Source: Pseudomonas ceruminis
GTDB taxonomy: Bacteria; Pseudomonadota; Gammaproteobacteria; Pseudomonadales; Pseudomonadaceae
Length of the DNA stretch: 64,000 nucleotides
Assembly: GCF_021602025.1 (NCBI RefSeq)
Contig: NZ_BQHW01000001.1
Span: 248,001-312,000, forward strand
Direction: 5' to 3'
Below, in pieces: positions 20,128 through 28,322 of the stretch. The translations under genes were made by a program, and so were the position numbers. The first letter of the stretch is position 1. The number at the start of each line of letters is the position of its first letter. The notes beneath the pieces were generated by a model, which searched no databases, had not been told where the DNA came from, and saw only the letters and a program-made list of their open reading frames with translations.

Positions 20128-20144
20128 TTGGCACAGCCCTTGCT
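20128..20144 (+). promoter_or_regulatory. Sigma-54 promoter of flgBCDE
   Basis: TTGGCAC-AGCCC-TTGCT, a near-perfect -24/-12 element, 49 bases before flgB. FleR is the known activator of flgBCDE in pseudomonads. Confidence 0.85.
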
Positions 20145-20192
20145 ATAGCTTGGTCAACGATCTTCCGGTCAACCTTTGAAGGTTTCCCCGAC

Positions 20193-20603
20193 ATGAGCAT
20201 CAGTTTCGACAAGGCGCTTGGCATCCATGAAAAGGCCTTGGGCTTCCGTGCCCAGCGCGCCGAAGTGCTGGCCAACAACATCGCCAACGCCGACACGCCC
20301 AACTACAAGGCGCGTGACATGGACTTCTCTTCGGTGCTTGCTGCCGAAAGCCAGAAGCAGCAAAGCGGTGGCCGTTTCGCCATGGAGCGCACCAATAGCC
20401 GTCACATCGAGGCCGAAGGCCTGGCGATGGCCGACGACACGCTGCAGTACCGCACGCCGACGCAGCCGTCGATTGACCAGAACACCGTGGACGCCCAGAT
20501 CGAGCAATCAAACTACACCGAAAACGCCATCGGCTTCCAAGCCAGCTTCACGCTGCTCAACAGTAAATTCAAAGGGCTGGTTTCGGCCCTGCGCGGAGAA
20601 TGA
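20193..20603 (+). CDS. flgB: FlgB, proximal rod protein
   Basis: 136 aa. N-terminal rod/hook motif FRAQRAEVLANNIANADTPNYKARD and a C-terminal helix (IEQSNYTENAIGFQASFTLLNSKFKGLVSALRGE) as in FlgB. First gene of the flgBCDE unit. Its stop overlaps an ATG of flgC. Confidence 0.95.
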   Translation: MSISFDKALGIHEKALGFRAQRAEVLANNIANADTPNYKARDMDFSSVLAAESQKQQSGGRFAMERTNSRHIEAEGLAMADDTLQYRTPTQPSIDQNTVDAQIEQSNYTENAIGFQASFTLLNSKFKGLVSALRGE

Positions 20604-20605
20604 CC

Positions 20606-21049
20606 ATGTCCCTTTCCAGTGTTTTCAACATTGCCGGTAGCGGCATGAGCGCGCAGAACACCCGCCTCAACACCGTGGCTTCCAACATCGCCAACGCCGA
20701 AACCGTTTCGTCGAGCATCGACCAGACCTACCGTGCGCGCCACCCGGTGTTCGCCACCACCTTCCAGAACGCCCAGGCCGGTGTCAGCCAGTCGCTGTTC
20801 GAGGACCAGGGCGAGGCAGGGCAGGGCGTGCAGGTCAAGGGGATTATCGAAGACCAGAGCAACCTGGAGGCGCGTTACGAGCCAAACCACCCGGCGGCGA
20901 ACAAGGACGGCTACGTGTACTACCCGAACGTCAATGTGGTCGAGGAAATGGCTGACATGATTTCTGCCAGCCGGGCGTTCCAGACCAACGCCGAGCTGAT
21001 GAACACCGCCAAGAACATGATGCAGAAAGTCCTGACCCTCGGTCAGTGA
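20606..21049 (+). CDS. flgC: FlgC, proximal rod protein
   Basis: 147 aa from the ATG at 20606, which has GGAG seven bases upstream; the ATG at 20600 overlaps the flgB stop but is too close to the site. MSLSSVFNIAGSGMSAQNTRLNTVASNIANAE is the conserved N-terminal rod segment. VNVVEEMADMISASRAFQTNAELMNTAKNMMQKVLTLGQ is the C-terminal helix. Builds the rod with FlgB, FlgF and FlgG. Confidence 0.95.
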   Translation: MSLSSVFNIAGSGMSAQNTRLNTVASNIANAETVSSSIDQTYRARHPVFATTFQNAQAGVSQSLFEDQGEAGQGVQVKGIIEDQSNLEARYEPNHPAANKDGYVYYPNVNVVEEMADMISASRAFQTNAELMNTAKNMMQKVLTLGQ

Positions 21050-21064
21050 TAAGGAATCCAGACC

Positions 21065-21772
21065 ATGGCAGTCGATAGCACCAACGGTGTGAACCTCAAC
21101 GATGTCTTGTCGGCATCGGGCGTGGGTGGCAGCGCCAAGAAAACCCCCGACACCGCATCCAAGACCGGTACCGACACGCTCGGCAAGGACGCGTTCCTGC
21201 AGCTGCTGGTTACCCAGATGCAACACCAGAACCCGCTGGACCCCCAGGACAACGGCGAATTCGTGGCCCAGTTGGCACAGTTCAGCAGCCTGGAAGGCAT
21301 CACGACGCTGAACGAATCGGTCAGCGGCATCACCAACGCCATGGCCTCGTCCCAGGCCCTGCAGGCGTCCTCGCTGGTCGGCCGTTCGGTGGTGGTACAG
21401 AACGACAAGGCGGTGGTCGATACCACGGAAAGCTTCAACGCGCAGTTCGTCGTGCCGCAAGCGATCAGCGAGGCGAAGATCACCATCAAGGACAAGGACG
21501 GCAATACCGTCAAGACCATCGAGCTGGGCGAGCAGAAAGCCGGTTACGCCGATTTCATCTGGGATGGCACCAACGCCAAGGGCGAGAAGGTCGACCCGGG
21601 TACCTATTCCTTCACCGCCAGCACCACGGTCGATGGCAAAACAGTGCAAATGAACACCCTGCTGCCGGCGAAGGTGACCAGTGTCAGCTTCAACGCCACG
21701 GGCGAAATGGTGCTCAACCTCGCGGGTGTCGGCAAGGTTTCCCTCTCCGACGTACAAACCATCGGTATCTAA
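21065..21772 (+). CDS. flgD: FlgD, hook-capping scaffold
   Basis: 235 aa. The N-terminal export and capping region has DAFLQLLVTQMQHQNPLDPQDNGEFVAQLAQFSSLEGI (about 40-80). The Tudor/FNIII-like C-terminal part includes WDGTNAKGEKVDPGTYSF. FlgD caps the growing hook and is later replaced. Follows flgC by 15 bases. Confidence 0.95.
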   Translation: MAVDSTNGVNLNDVLSASGVGGSAKKTPDTASKTGTDTLGKDAFLQLLVTQMQHQNPLDPQDNGEFVAQLAQFSSLEGITTLNESVSGITNAMASSQALQASSLVGRSVVVQNDKAVVDTTESFNAQFVVPQAISEAKITIKDKDGNTVKTIELGEQKAGYADFIWDGTNAKGEKVDPGTYSFTASTTVDGKTVQMNTLLPAKVTSVSFNATGEMVLNLAGVGKVSLSDVQTIGI

Positions 21773-21802
21773 GGCCCGCTAGCGCGGCACAGGAGTGAAT
21801 TC

Positions 21803-23158
21803 ATGTCTTTCAATATCGGCCTTAGCGGTCTGTACGCAGCCAACAAGCAGTTGGACGTTACCGGCAACAACATTGCCAACGTCAACACCACCGGTTTCAA
21901 ATCGTCGCGCGCCGAGTTCGCCGACGTCTACGCCGGCGCCAACCGCCTGGGCGTAGGCAAGAACCAGGTCGGCAACGGTGTGCGCCTGGCGGCTGTTTCG
22001 CAGCAGTTCACCCAGGGTGACGTGAACAATACCGGCAACGTGCTGGACATGGGCATCCAGGGCCAAGGCTTCTTCGTCCTGTCCGACAACGGGGCCCAGG
22101 TGTACACCCGTGCCGGTGCGTTCCAGCCCGACAAGAACAACTTCGTGGTGACTTCCGATGGCCTGCGTCTGCAAGGCTATGCGGCCGACTCGAACGGCAA
22201 GATCCAGAAGGGTGTGCTGACCGACCTGCAAATCGACACGTCGGCACTCAAGCCCAAGGCCACGACCTTGATCGACCAGGGCATCAACCTGAACTCGTCG
22301 TCTGTCGACATCCCGCTGGAAGTCGATGACGGCACGGGCAACCTGGTGCCGAACAAGGTGTTCGATCCCTCGGACGAAACCACCTACTCCAAGTCGTTCC
22401 CGACCAAGGTGTATGACAGCCAGGGCAACGAGCACACCATGGAGCAGTTCTACCGCAAGACCGGCACCAACGAGTGGACCATGTACACCCTGGTCGACGG
22501 TCGCAACCCGTTCGACCCGTCTTCCACCACGCCCCTGACCGGCACTATCAGCTTCAACAGCGATGGTTCGGTGAAGAGCATGGCGGCCGACAACACCGGC
22601 CACCCGCCTGGCGCATCGTTCAGCGTGACCAACAACGTCTTCACCATGGCCGGTTGGGTGCCAGCAGTGCAGGATGCGTCGGGAGCATGGGCCGCCAACG
22701 GCGCGAATGGCAATCCCGATGGCATGAAGCTGTCGATGAACAGCACCACCTCCTACAACACCGACACTGCCCGTATGTCGCAGTCCCAGGACGGTTATGC
22801 CACCGGTATTCTGTCGAGCTTGAGCATCGACTCCACCGGCGTGCTGTTCGCCAGTTTCACCAACCAGCAGTCGCGCGCCATCGGCCAGGTGGCCCTGGCC
22901 AGCTTCGCCAACGAGCAGGGCTTGCAGCAGATCGGCGGCACCCGCTGGACTGAAACCTACACCTCTGGCATTCCCGGCATCGATTCGCCGAAGACCGGTA
23001 CCCTGGGTAGCGTCGAGTCCAATGCGCTGGAAGGCTCCAACGTCAACCTGACCCAGGAGCTGGTGGAATTGATCAAGGCGCAGAGCAACTACCAGGCGAA
23101 CGCCAAGACCATCTCCACCGAAAGCACCGTCATGCAGACCATCATCCAGATGACGTGA
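21803..23158 (+). CDS. flgE: FlgE, flagellar hook protein
   Basis: 451 aa. N-terminal MSFNIGLSGLYAANKQLDVTGNNIANVNTTGFK and C-terminal GSNVNLTQELVELIKAQSNYQANAKTISTESTVMQTIIQ are the hook D0 helices. The centre (about 150-370) holds the surface domains. Preceded by AGGAG. Last structural gene of the flgBCDE unit. Confidence 0.95.
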   Translation: MSFNIGLSGLYAANKQLDVTGNNIANVNTTGFKSSRAEFADVYAGANRLGVGKNQVGNGVRLAAVSQQFTQGDVNNTGNVLDMGIQGQGFFVLSDNGAQVYTRAGAFQPDKNNFVVTSDGLRLQGYAADSNGKIQKGVLTDLQIDTSALKPKATTLIDQGINLNSSSVDIPLEVDDGTGNLVPNKVFDPSDETTYSKSFPTKVYDSQGNEHTMEQFYRKTGTNEWTMYTLVDGRNPFDPSSTTPLTGTISFNSDGSVKSMAADNTGHPPGASFSVTNNVFTMAGWVPAVQDASGAWAANGANGNPDGMKLSMNSTTSYNTDTARMSQSQDGYATGILSSLSIDSTGVLFASFTNQQSRAIGQVALASFANEQGLQQIGGTRWTETYTSGIPGIDSPKTGTLGSVESNALEGSNVNLTQELVELIKAQSNYQANAKTISTESTVMQTIIQMT

Positions 23159-23230
23159 TGGTCACGGGGTGATGGTGTTTGGGCGAACCCCTTTCTCGTG
23201 AAGGGGTTTGTCGCATCTGCGGGAGGGAAC

Positions 23231-23416
23231 ATGAAAAAGTGGGTTGTCGCATTGCTGGCCGCTTTCTGCCTTTACCAGGCACAGGCAGGCACCGCGCCAT
23301 GGTGGCGCTGGGAGAGCCAGGTGGATGGCCGCCTGGTGTGTTCGCAGTGGTCGCCGGGGGAAGGCTGGAAGCGTTTTGCCGGGCCCTACAACAATGGTGG
23401 TTGCCGCGATCGTTGA
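23231..23416 (+). CDS. Small exported Trp-rich protein between flgE and flgF
   Basis: 61 aa, ATG at 23231 with GGGAGGG six bases upstream. Clear Sec signal peptide (MKKWVVALLAAFCLYQAQA, likely cut after residue 19) and a mature part of about 42 residues with five Trp and two Cys (VCSQW, GGCRDR) that could form one disulfide. No family recognised. It is the last reading frame of the flgBCDE unit, so it may share that unit's sigma-54 control. It could be periplasmic or secreted; a link to the hook or rod is only inferred from position. Confidence 0.65.
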   Translation: MKKWVVALLAAFCLYQAQAGTAPWWRWESQVDGRLVCSQWSPGEGWKRFAGPYNNGGCRDR

Positions 23417-23423
23417 GTCTTGT

Positions 23424-23516
23424 GCCGGCCTCTTCGCGGGGCAAGCCCGCTCCCACAGGGAATTGTGTTGCGCCCTCAAACCTGTGGGAGCGGGCTTGCC
23501 CCGCGAAGAGGCCGGT
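23424..23516. repeat. Inverted REP pair (intact)
   Basis: Two nearly identical copies of the P. putida-type REP unit in opposite orientation (GCCGGCCTCTTCGCGGGG ... GCTCCCACAGG, 23424-23460, and its complement 23481-23516) separated by about 20 bases. They could fold into one long hairpin. Intact stems imply recent placement or active maintenance. Confidence 0.92.
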
Positions 23517-23582
23517 ACAGGTTTGCCGCAATCGGCAACCTGGCGCCGGATAACCGGCGTCCCCCTCGCCACCCTCACCCGC

Positions 23583-23607
23583 AAAGGCCCGTATTCACGG
23601 GCTTTTT
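23583..23607 (+). terminator. Terminator between the flgE and flgF units
   Basis: AAAGGCCCG, six-base loop, CGGGCTTTTT: an 8-bp stem with one G-T pair followed by T residues. It lies between the REP pair and the flgF promoter. Confidence 0.7.
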
Positions 23608-23622
23608 CACACTTTCAAAAAG

Positions 23623-23639
23623 TTGGTTCGGAACTTGCT
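23623..23639 (+). promoter_or_regulatory. Sigma-54 promoter of flgF operon
   Basis: TTGGTTC-GGAAC-TTGCT: -24 GG and -12 GC at exact spacing, with CA replaced by TT in the -24 box. It is 60 bases before the flgF start and just after the terminator above, so flgF-flgL can be transcribed separately from flgBCDE. Confidence 0.65.
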
Positions 23640-23698
23640 TCTACGCCTGCACAGCAGCGGCGAGCGGCAAACGATCGCCAGTGCAGCGGAGGATGACT

Positions 23699-24439
23699 GT
23701 GGACAAGATGCTTTACGTGGCCATGACCGGCGCCAGCCAGAACGCGCTGGCGCAGAAGGCCCACGCCAACAACCTGGCGAACATTTCCACCAACGGCTTC
23801 CAGCGTGACCTGGAGCAGGCGCGTTCGATGCCGGTGTTCGGCGACAGCTTTCCGTCGCGGGCGTTTGCCATGACCGAGCGCCCTGCCACGGACTTCAGTG
23901 AAGGGCCGATGGTCGAGACCGGGCGCGATCTGGACGTGGCCGTGGCCGGGCAGGGCTTTATCGCCGTGCAGGCACCGGATGGCCGTGAAGCTTACGTGCG
24001 CACCGGCAGCCTGAACATCGATGCCTTGGGCGTCCTGCGCGCCGGCAATGGCATGCCGGTGATCGGCAACGGCGGCCCGATCGCCATTCCGCCAGAGCAG
24101 AAAGTCGAAGTGGGCGCCGATGGCACCATCAGCATCCGCTCCATGGGCGAAGACCCGCGGGTGATGGCCGAAGTCGACCGCATCAAGCTGGTCAACCCGG
24201 ACACCAAAGGCCTGAGCAAAGGCCTTGATGGGCTGATCCACACCCAGAATGGCCAGCCGGCCGCCGCCGACGTCAATGTGCGTGTGGTGTCAGGCTTCCT
24301 GGAGGGCAGCAACGTCAACGCCGTGGAAGAAATGACTTCGGTGCTGGCGCTGTCCCGTCAATTCGAACTGCACGTGAAGATGATGAACGCGGCCAAGGAA
24401 GGCGACGAAGCCATGGCGCGTGTTTTGCAAATCGGCTAA
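23699..24439 (+). CDS. flgF: FlgF, proximal rod protein
   Basis: 246 aa from the GTG at 23699, which has GGAGG six bases upstream; the ATG at 23693 touches that site and is rejected. N-terminal MDKMLYVAMTGASQNALAQKAHANNLANISTNGF and C-terminal EGSNVNAVEEMTSVLALSRQFELHVKMMNAAKE are the rod helices. First gene of flgFGHIJKL. Confidence 0.93.
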   Translation: MDKMLYVAMTGASQNALAQKAHANNLANISTNGFQRDLEQARSMPVFGDSFPSRAFAMTERPATDFSEGPMVETGRDLDVAVAGQGFIAVQAPDGREAYVRTGSLNIDALGVLRAGNGMPVIGNGGPIAIPPEQKVEVGADGTISIRSMGEDPRVMAEVDRIKLVNPDTKGLSKGLDGLIHTQNGQPAAADVNVRVVSGFLEGSNVNAVEEMTSVLALSRQFELHVKMMNAAKEGDEAMARVLQIG

Positions 24440-24486
24440 CCACACTTGAACGGGTGCCGTAAAACAGGCGCACGAGGAGAATACTG

Positions 24487-25272
24487 ATGCTTCCGGCTCT
24501 TTGGGTCGCTAAAACCGGCCTGTCCGCCCAGGACACCAACCTCACGGTCATTTCCAACAACCTGGCCAACGTTTCGACCACCGGTTTCAAGCGTGACCGT
24601 GCCGAGTTCCAGGACCTGCTGTACCAGATCAAACGCCAGCCAGGCGCGCAGTCCACTCAGGACAGCGAGTTGCCGTCGGGCCTGCAGGTCGGTACCGGTG
24701 TGCGCATCGTCGGCACCCAGAAGAACTTCCAGACCGGCAGCCTGCAGACCACCGAAAACCCACTGGACATGGCCGTCAACGGCCGTGGCTTCTTCCAGGT
24801 TCTGCAGCCCGATGGCACCGTGTCGTACACCCGCGACGGCACCTTCCACCTGAATTCCGACGGCCAGATCGTGACCGCCAACGGCTTTGCCCTCGAGCCT
24901 GCGATCGTCGTGCCCAACGATGCCCAGACCTTCACCGTCGGCCAGGACGGCACCGTGTCGATCACCACCGCCGGCAACCCGGCTGCGCAGGTTATCGGCA
25001 ACATCCAGACCGCTGACTTCATCAACCCGGCTGGCCTGCAGGCCATCGGTGAAAACCTGTTCCTGGAAACCGCCGCCAGCGGTGCGCCACAGGTCGGTAC
25101 ACCAGGCCTGAACGGCTTTGGCACCACCCTGCAGCAGACCCTGGAAAACTCCAACGTCAGCACCGTGGAAGAGCTGGTGAACATGATCACCACCCAGCGT
25201 GCCTACGAGATGAACTCCAAGGTCATCTCCACCGCCGACCAGATGCTGTCGTTCGTCACTCAGCAGCTGTAA
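24487..25272 (+). CDS. flgG: FlgG, distal rod protein
   Basis: 261 aa, the usual length. N-terminal LPALWVAKTGLSAQDTNLTVISNNLANVSTTGFKRD and C-terminal NSNVSTVEELVNMITTQRAYEMNSKVISTADQMLSFVTQQL. FlgG is the major distal rod protein through the P and L rings. GAGGAG upstream of the ATG. Confidence 0.96.
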   Translation: MLPALWVAKTGLSAQDTNLTVISNNLANVSTTGFKRDRAEFQDLLYQIKRQPGAQSTQDSELPSGLQVGTGVRIVGTQKNFQTGSLQTTENPLDMAVNGRGFFQVLQPDGTVSYTRDGTFHLNSDGQIVTANGFALEPAIVVPNDAQTFTVGQDGTVSITTAGNPAAQVIGNIQTADFINPAGLQAIGENLFLETAASGAPQVGTPGLNGFGTTLQQTLENSNVSTVEELVNMITTQRAYEMNSKVISTADQMLSFVTQQL

Positions 25273-25314
25273 GCCCTGGCCGCCCTAGTTCAGTTACACC
25301 GTGAGGTATGCGTC

Positions 25315-26010
25315 ATGAAGCGTTTGTTGTCCGTATTCGCCCTGGGGGGGGTGGTGGTTCTGGCTGGTTGCGTCGCACCGACGCCCAAGCCCAACGACCC
25401 GTACTATGCGCCGGTTTTGCCGCGCACCCCGTTGCCGGCAGCGGCCAACAACGGTTCGATCTACCAGGCCGGTTTCGAGCAGAGCCTGTACACCGACCGC
25501 AAGGCGTTCCGCGTGGGTGACATCATCACCATCACCCTCAACGAGCGCACGTCGGCCAGCAAGAACGCAGGCTCGCAGATCCAGAAGAACAGCAAGGCAG
25601 ACATCGGCCTGACTTCGCTGTTCGGCTCCACGCCAAACACCAACAACCCGTTTGGCGGAGGCGACCTGTCGCTTGAAGCCGGCTACAGCGGCGACCGCAC
25701 CACCAAGGGCGACAGCAAGGCCACCCAGGGCAATACCCTGACCGGCTCAATCACGGTCACCGTGGCCGAGGTGCTGCCTAACGGCATCATCGCCGTGCGC
25801 GGCGAGAAGTGGATGACCCTGAACACAGGTGAAGAACTGGTACGCATTGCCGGCCTGATACGTGCCGACGACATCGCCACCGACAACACCGTGCCGTCGA
25901 CCCGCGTGGCCGATGCGCGTATCACCTATTCAGGGACGGGTTCGTTCGCCGACGCCAGCCAGCCCGGGTGGCTGGACCGCTTCTTCCTCAGCCCGCTTTG
26001 GCCCTTCTGA
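25315..26010 (+). CDS. flgH: FlgH, L-ring lipoprotein
   Basis: 231 aa. Lipoprotein signal with lipobox LAGC (Cys19). The body has [39 protein letters not shown] and [31 protein letters not shown], typical of FlgH. Forms the outer-membrane ring around the rod. Followed by flgI within 7 bases. Confidence 0.96.
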   Translation: MKRLLSVFALGGVVVLAGCVAPTPKPNDPYYAPVLPRTPLPAAANNGSIYQAGFEQSLYTDRKAFRVGDIITITLNERTSASKNAGSQIQKNSKADIGLTSLFGSTPNTNNPFGGGDLSLEAGYSGDRTTKGDSKATQGNTLTGSITVTVAEVLPNGIIAVRGEKWMTLNTGEELVRIAGLIRADDIATDNTVPSTRVADARITYSGTGSFADASQPGWLDRFFLSPLWPF

Positions 26011-26016
26011 GTACGG

Positions 26017-27132
26017 ATGAACATGTTCAACCTCAGGCAGCTGATTGCCGCAACCCTGCTTCTGTCCTGTGCGTTCGGTGCCCATGCCGAGCGCCTGAAG
26101 GACATCGCCAGCATCTCTGGCGTGCGTTCCAACCAGTTGATCGGTTACGGCCTGGTGGTAGGGCTCAACGGTACGGGTGACCAGACCACCCAAACACCGT
26201 TCACCCTGCAGACCTTCAACAACATGCTGTCGCAGTTCGGCATCAAGGTGCCGCCTGGCTCGGGCAACGTGCAGTTGAAAAACGTAGCCGCCGTATCGGT
26301 ACATGCCGACCTGCCACCTTTCGCCAAGCCGGGCCAGGTGGTGGACATCACCGTGTCGTCGATCGGTAACTCCAAGAGCCTGCGCGGCGGCAGCCTGCTG
26401 ATGACCCCGCTCAAGGGTATCGATGGCAACGTCTACGCCATCGCCCAAGGCAACCTGGTAGTCGGTGGTTTTGACGCCGAAGGCCGTGACGGCTCGAAGA
26501 TCACCGTCAATGTTCCGTCGGCTGGCCGTATTCCCGGTGGTGCCTCTGTAGAACGGGCAGTGCCGAGTGGCTTCAACCAGGGCAACACCCTGACCTTGAA
26601 CCTCAATCGCCCCGACTTCACCACGGCCAAGCGCATCGTCGACAAGGTCAACGAACTGCTCGGCCCAGGCGTGGCCCAGGCCGTGGACGGTGGCTCGGTG
26701 CGCGTCAGTGCACCGATGGACCCGAGCCAGCGCGTCGATTACCTGTCGATCCTCGAGAACCTGGAGATCGACCCGGGCCAGGCCGTGGCCAAGGTCATCA
26801 TCAACTCGCGTACCGGCACCATTGTCATTGGCCAGAACGTCAAGGTCTCACCTGCGGCCGTGACCCACGGCAGCCTCACCGTCACCATCACCGAAGACCC
26901 GATCGTCAGCCAGCCAGGGCCGTTCTCCAATGGCCAGACCGCCGTGGTGCCGCGTTCGCGGGTCAATGCGCAGCAGGAAGCCAAGCCGATGTTCAAGTTC
27001 GGCCCGGGTACCACGCTGGATGAAATCGTCCGTGCGGTGAACCAGGTGGGGGCGGCGCCCAGCGACCTGATGGCCATCCTCGAAGCCCTGAAACAGGCCG
27101 GCGCCCTGCAGGCCGACCTGATCGTGATCTGA
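26017..27132 (+). CDS. flgI: FlgI, P-ring protein
   Basis: 371 aa. Sec signal peptide cleaved about AHA (residue 24). Conserved [56 protein letters not shown] and C-terminal [18 protein letters not shown]. Forms the periplasmic ring with FlgA's help. A second in-frame ATG at 26023 is also possible. Confidence 0.96.
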   Translation: MNMFNLRQLIAATLLLSCAFGAHAERLKDIASISGVRSNQLIGYGLVVGLNGTGDQTTQTPFTLQTFNNMLSQFGIKVPPGSGNVQLKNVAAVSVHADLPPFAKPGQVVDITVSSIGNSKSLRGGSLLMTPLKGIDGNVYAIAQGNLVVGGFDAEGRDGSKITVNVPSAGRIPGGASVERAVPSGFNQGNTLTLNLNRPDFTTAKRIVDKVNELLGPGVAQAVDGGSVRVSAPMDPSQRVDYLSILENLEIDPGQAVAKVIINSRTGTIVIGQNVKVSPAAVTHGSLTVTITEDPIVSQPGPFSNGQTAVVPRSRVNAQQEAKPMFKFGPGTTLDEIVRAVNQVGAAPSDLMAILEALKQAGALQADLIVI

Positions 27133-27143
27133 GGAGGCCGCGG

Positions 27144-28310
27144 ATGAACTCGAAAAGCCTGGTTTCCAGCACCGCCGACAGCGGCGCTTATACCGACCTC
27201 AATCGCCTGAGCTCGCTCAAGCATGGTGACCGCGACAGCGACGCCAACGTGCGCAAGGTAGCCCAGGAGTTCGAGTCGCTGTTCATCAGCGAGATGCTCA
27301 AGGCTTCGCGCAAGGCCAGCGATGTACTGGCCGACGACAACCCGATGAACAGCGAGACGGTCAAGCAGTACCGCGACATGTACGACCAGCAGCTGGCCGT
27401 GAGCATGTCCCGCGAAGGCGGCGGTATCGGCTTGCAGGATGTGCTGGTTCGCCAGCTGTCCAAGCACAAGAGCGCCCCGCCCAGCACCAGCCCGTTTGCG
27501 CGTAGCGAGGGCAGCGCACCGCCGCTGTGGGGCAACAAGGTGGCCGAACCTGTGCATGCCACGCCGTCGAGCGCCACGCGCAACGATGTTGCCGCGCTCA
27601 ACGCACGGCGCCTGGCCCTGCCGAGCAAGCTGACCGACCGCCTGTTGGCCGGCATCGTGCCGTCGGCTGGCAGCCCGGTAGCGGCGACCAATACCGCTGC
27701 CGTGCCGGCCCGTGACGGGCAGCAGGTGGCACAGAGCTTCGCTGTGCCTGAGCGTGGCCTGCGCATCACCGGGCGAGCCGTGGCACAGCCGCCGCTGGCG
27801 CCGCAGAAGGCGTTCGCCGACAGCGATCAATTCGTCGCCACCATGCTGCCGATGGCCGAGCAGGCCGCCAAGCGCATCGGCGTCGACCCGCGTTACCTGG
27901 TGGCCCAGGCCGCCCTGGAAACCGGCTGGGGCAGGTCGGTGATGCGCAACAGCGACGGCAGCAGCAGCCACAACCTGTTCGGCATCAAGGCCACCGGCAA
28001 CTGGGAAGGCGATTCGGCGCGGGCGATCACCAGCGAATACCGCGACGGCCAGTTCGTCAAGGAGACCGCAGCGTTCCGTTCCTACGACTCCTACCAGGAC
28101 AGTTTCCACGACCTGGTCAGCCTGCTGCAGAACAATTCCCGCTATCAAGATGCGGTGAAGGCGGCCGATAAACCAGAACAGTTCGTGCAAGAGTTGCAGA
28201 AGGCCGGGTACGCCACCGACCCGAATTACGCCAGCAAGATCTCGCAGATTGCAAGACAGATGAAGTCGTACCAGAGCTATGCATCGCTTGGTACCACAAC
28301 ACAACTTTAA
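27144..28310 (+). CDS. flgJ: FlgJ, rod cap and peptidoglycan hydrolase
   Basis: 388 aa. N-terminal rod-binding domain (about 35-115: VAQEFESLFISEMLKASR) and C-terminal glucosaminidase domain (about 225-385) with AALETGWGRS, which holds the catalytic Glu, plus SSHNLFGIKA and YSQYPDS-like repeats replaced by YRDGQFVKETAAFRSYDSYQDSFHDLV. A low-complexity linker (115-225) separates them. It caps the rod and opens the cell wall for it. Confidence 0.95.
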   Translation: MNSKSLVSSTADSGAYTDLNRLSSLKHGDRDSDANVRKVAQEFESLFISEMLKASRKASDVLADDNPMNSETVKQYRDMYDQQLAVSMSREGGGIGLQDVLVRQLSKHKSAPPSTSPFARSEGSAPPLWGNKVAEPVHATPSSATRNDVAALNARRLALPSKLTDRLLAGIVPSAGSPVAATNTAAVPARDGQQVAQSFAVPERGLRITGRAVAQPPLAPQKAFADSDQFVATMLPMAEQAAKRIGVDPRYLVAQAALETGWGRSVMRNSDGSSSHNLFGIKATGNWEGDSARAITSEYRDGQFVKETAAFRSYDSYQDSFHDLVSLLQNNSRYQDAVKAADKPEQFVQELQKAGYATDPNYASKISQIARQMKSYQSYASLGTTTQL

Positions 28311-28322
28311 GGGCATGGAACC

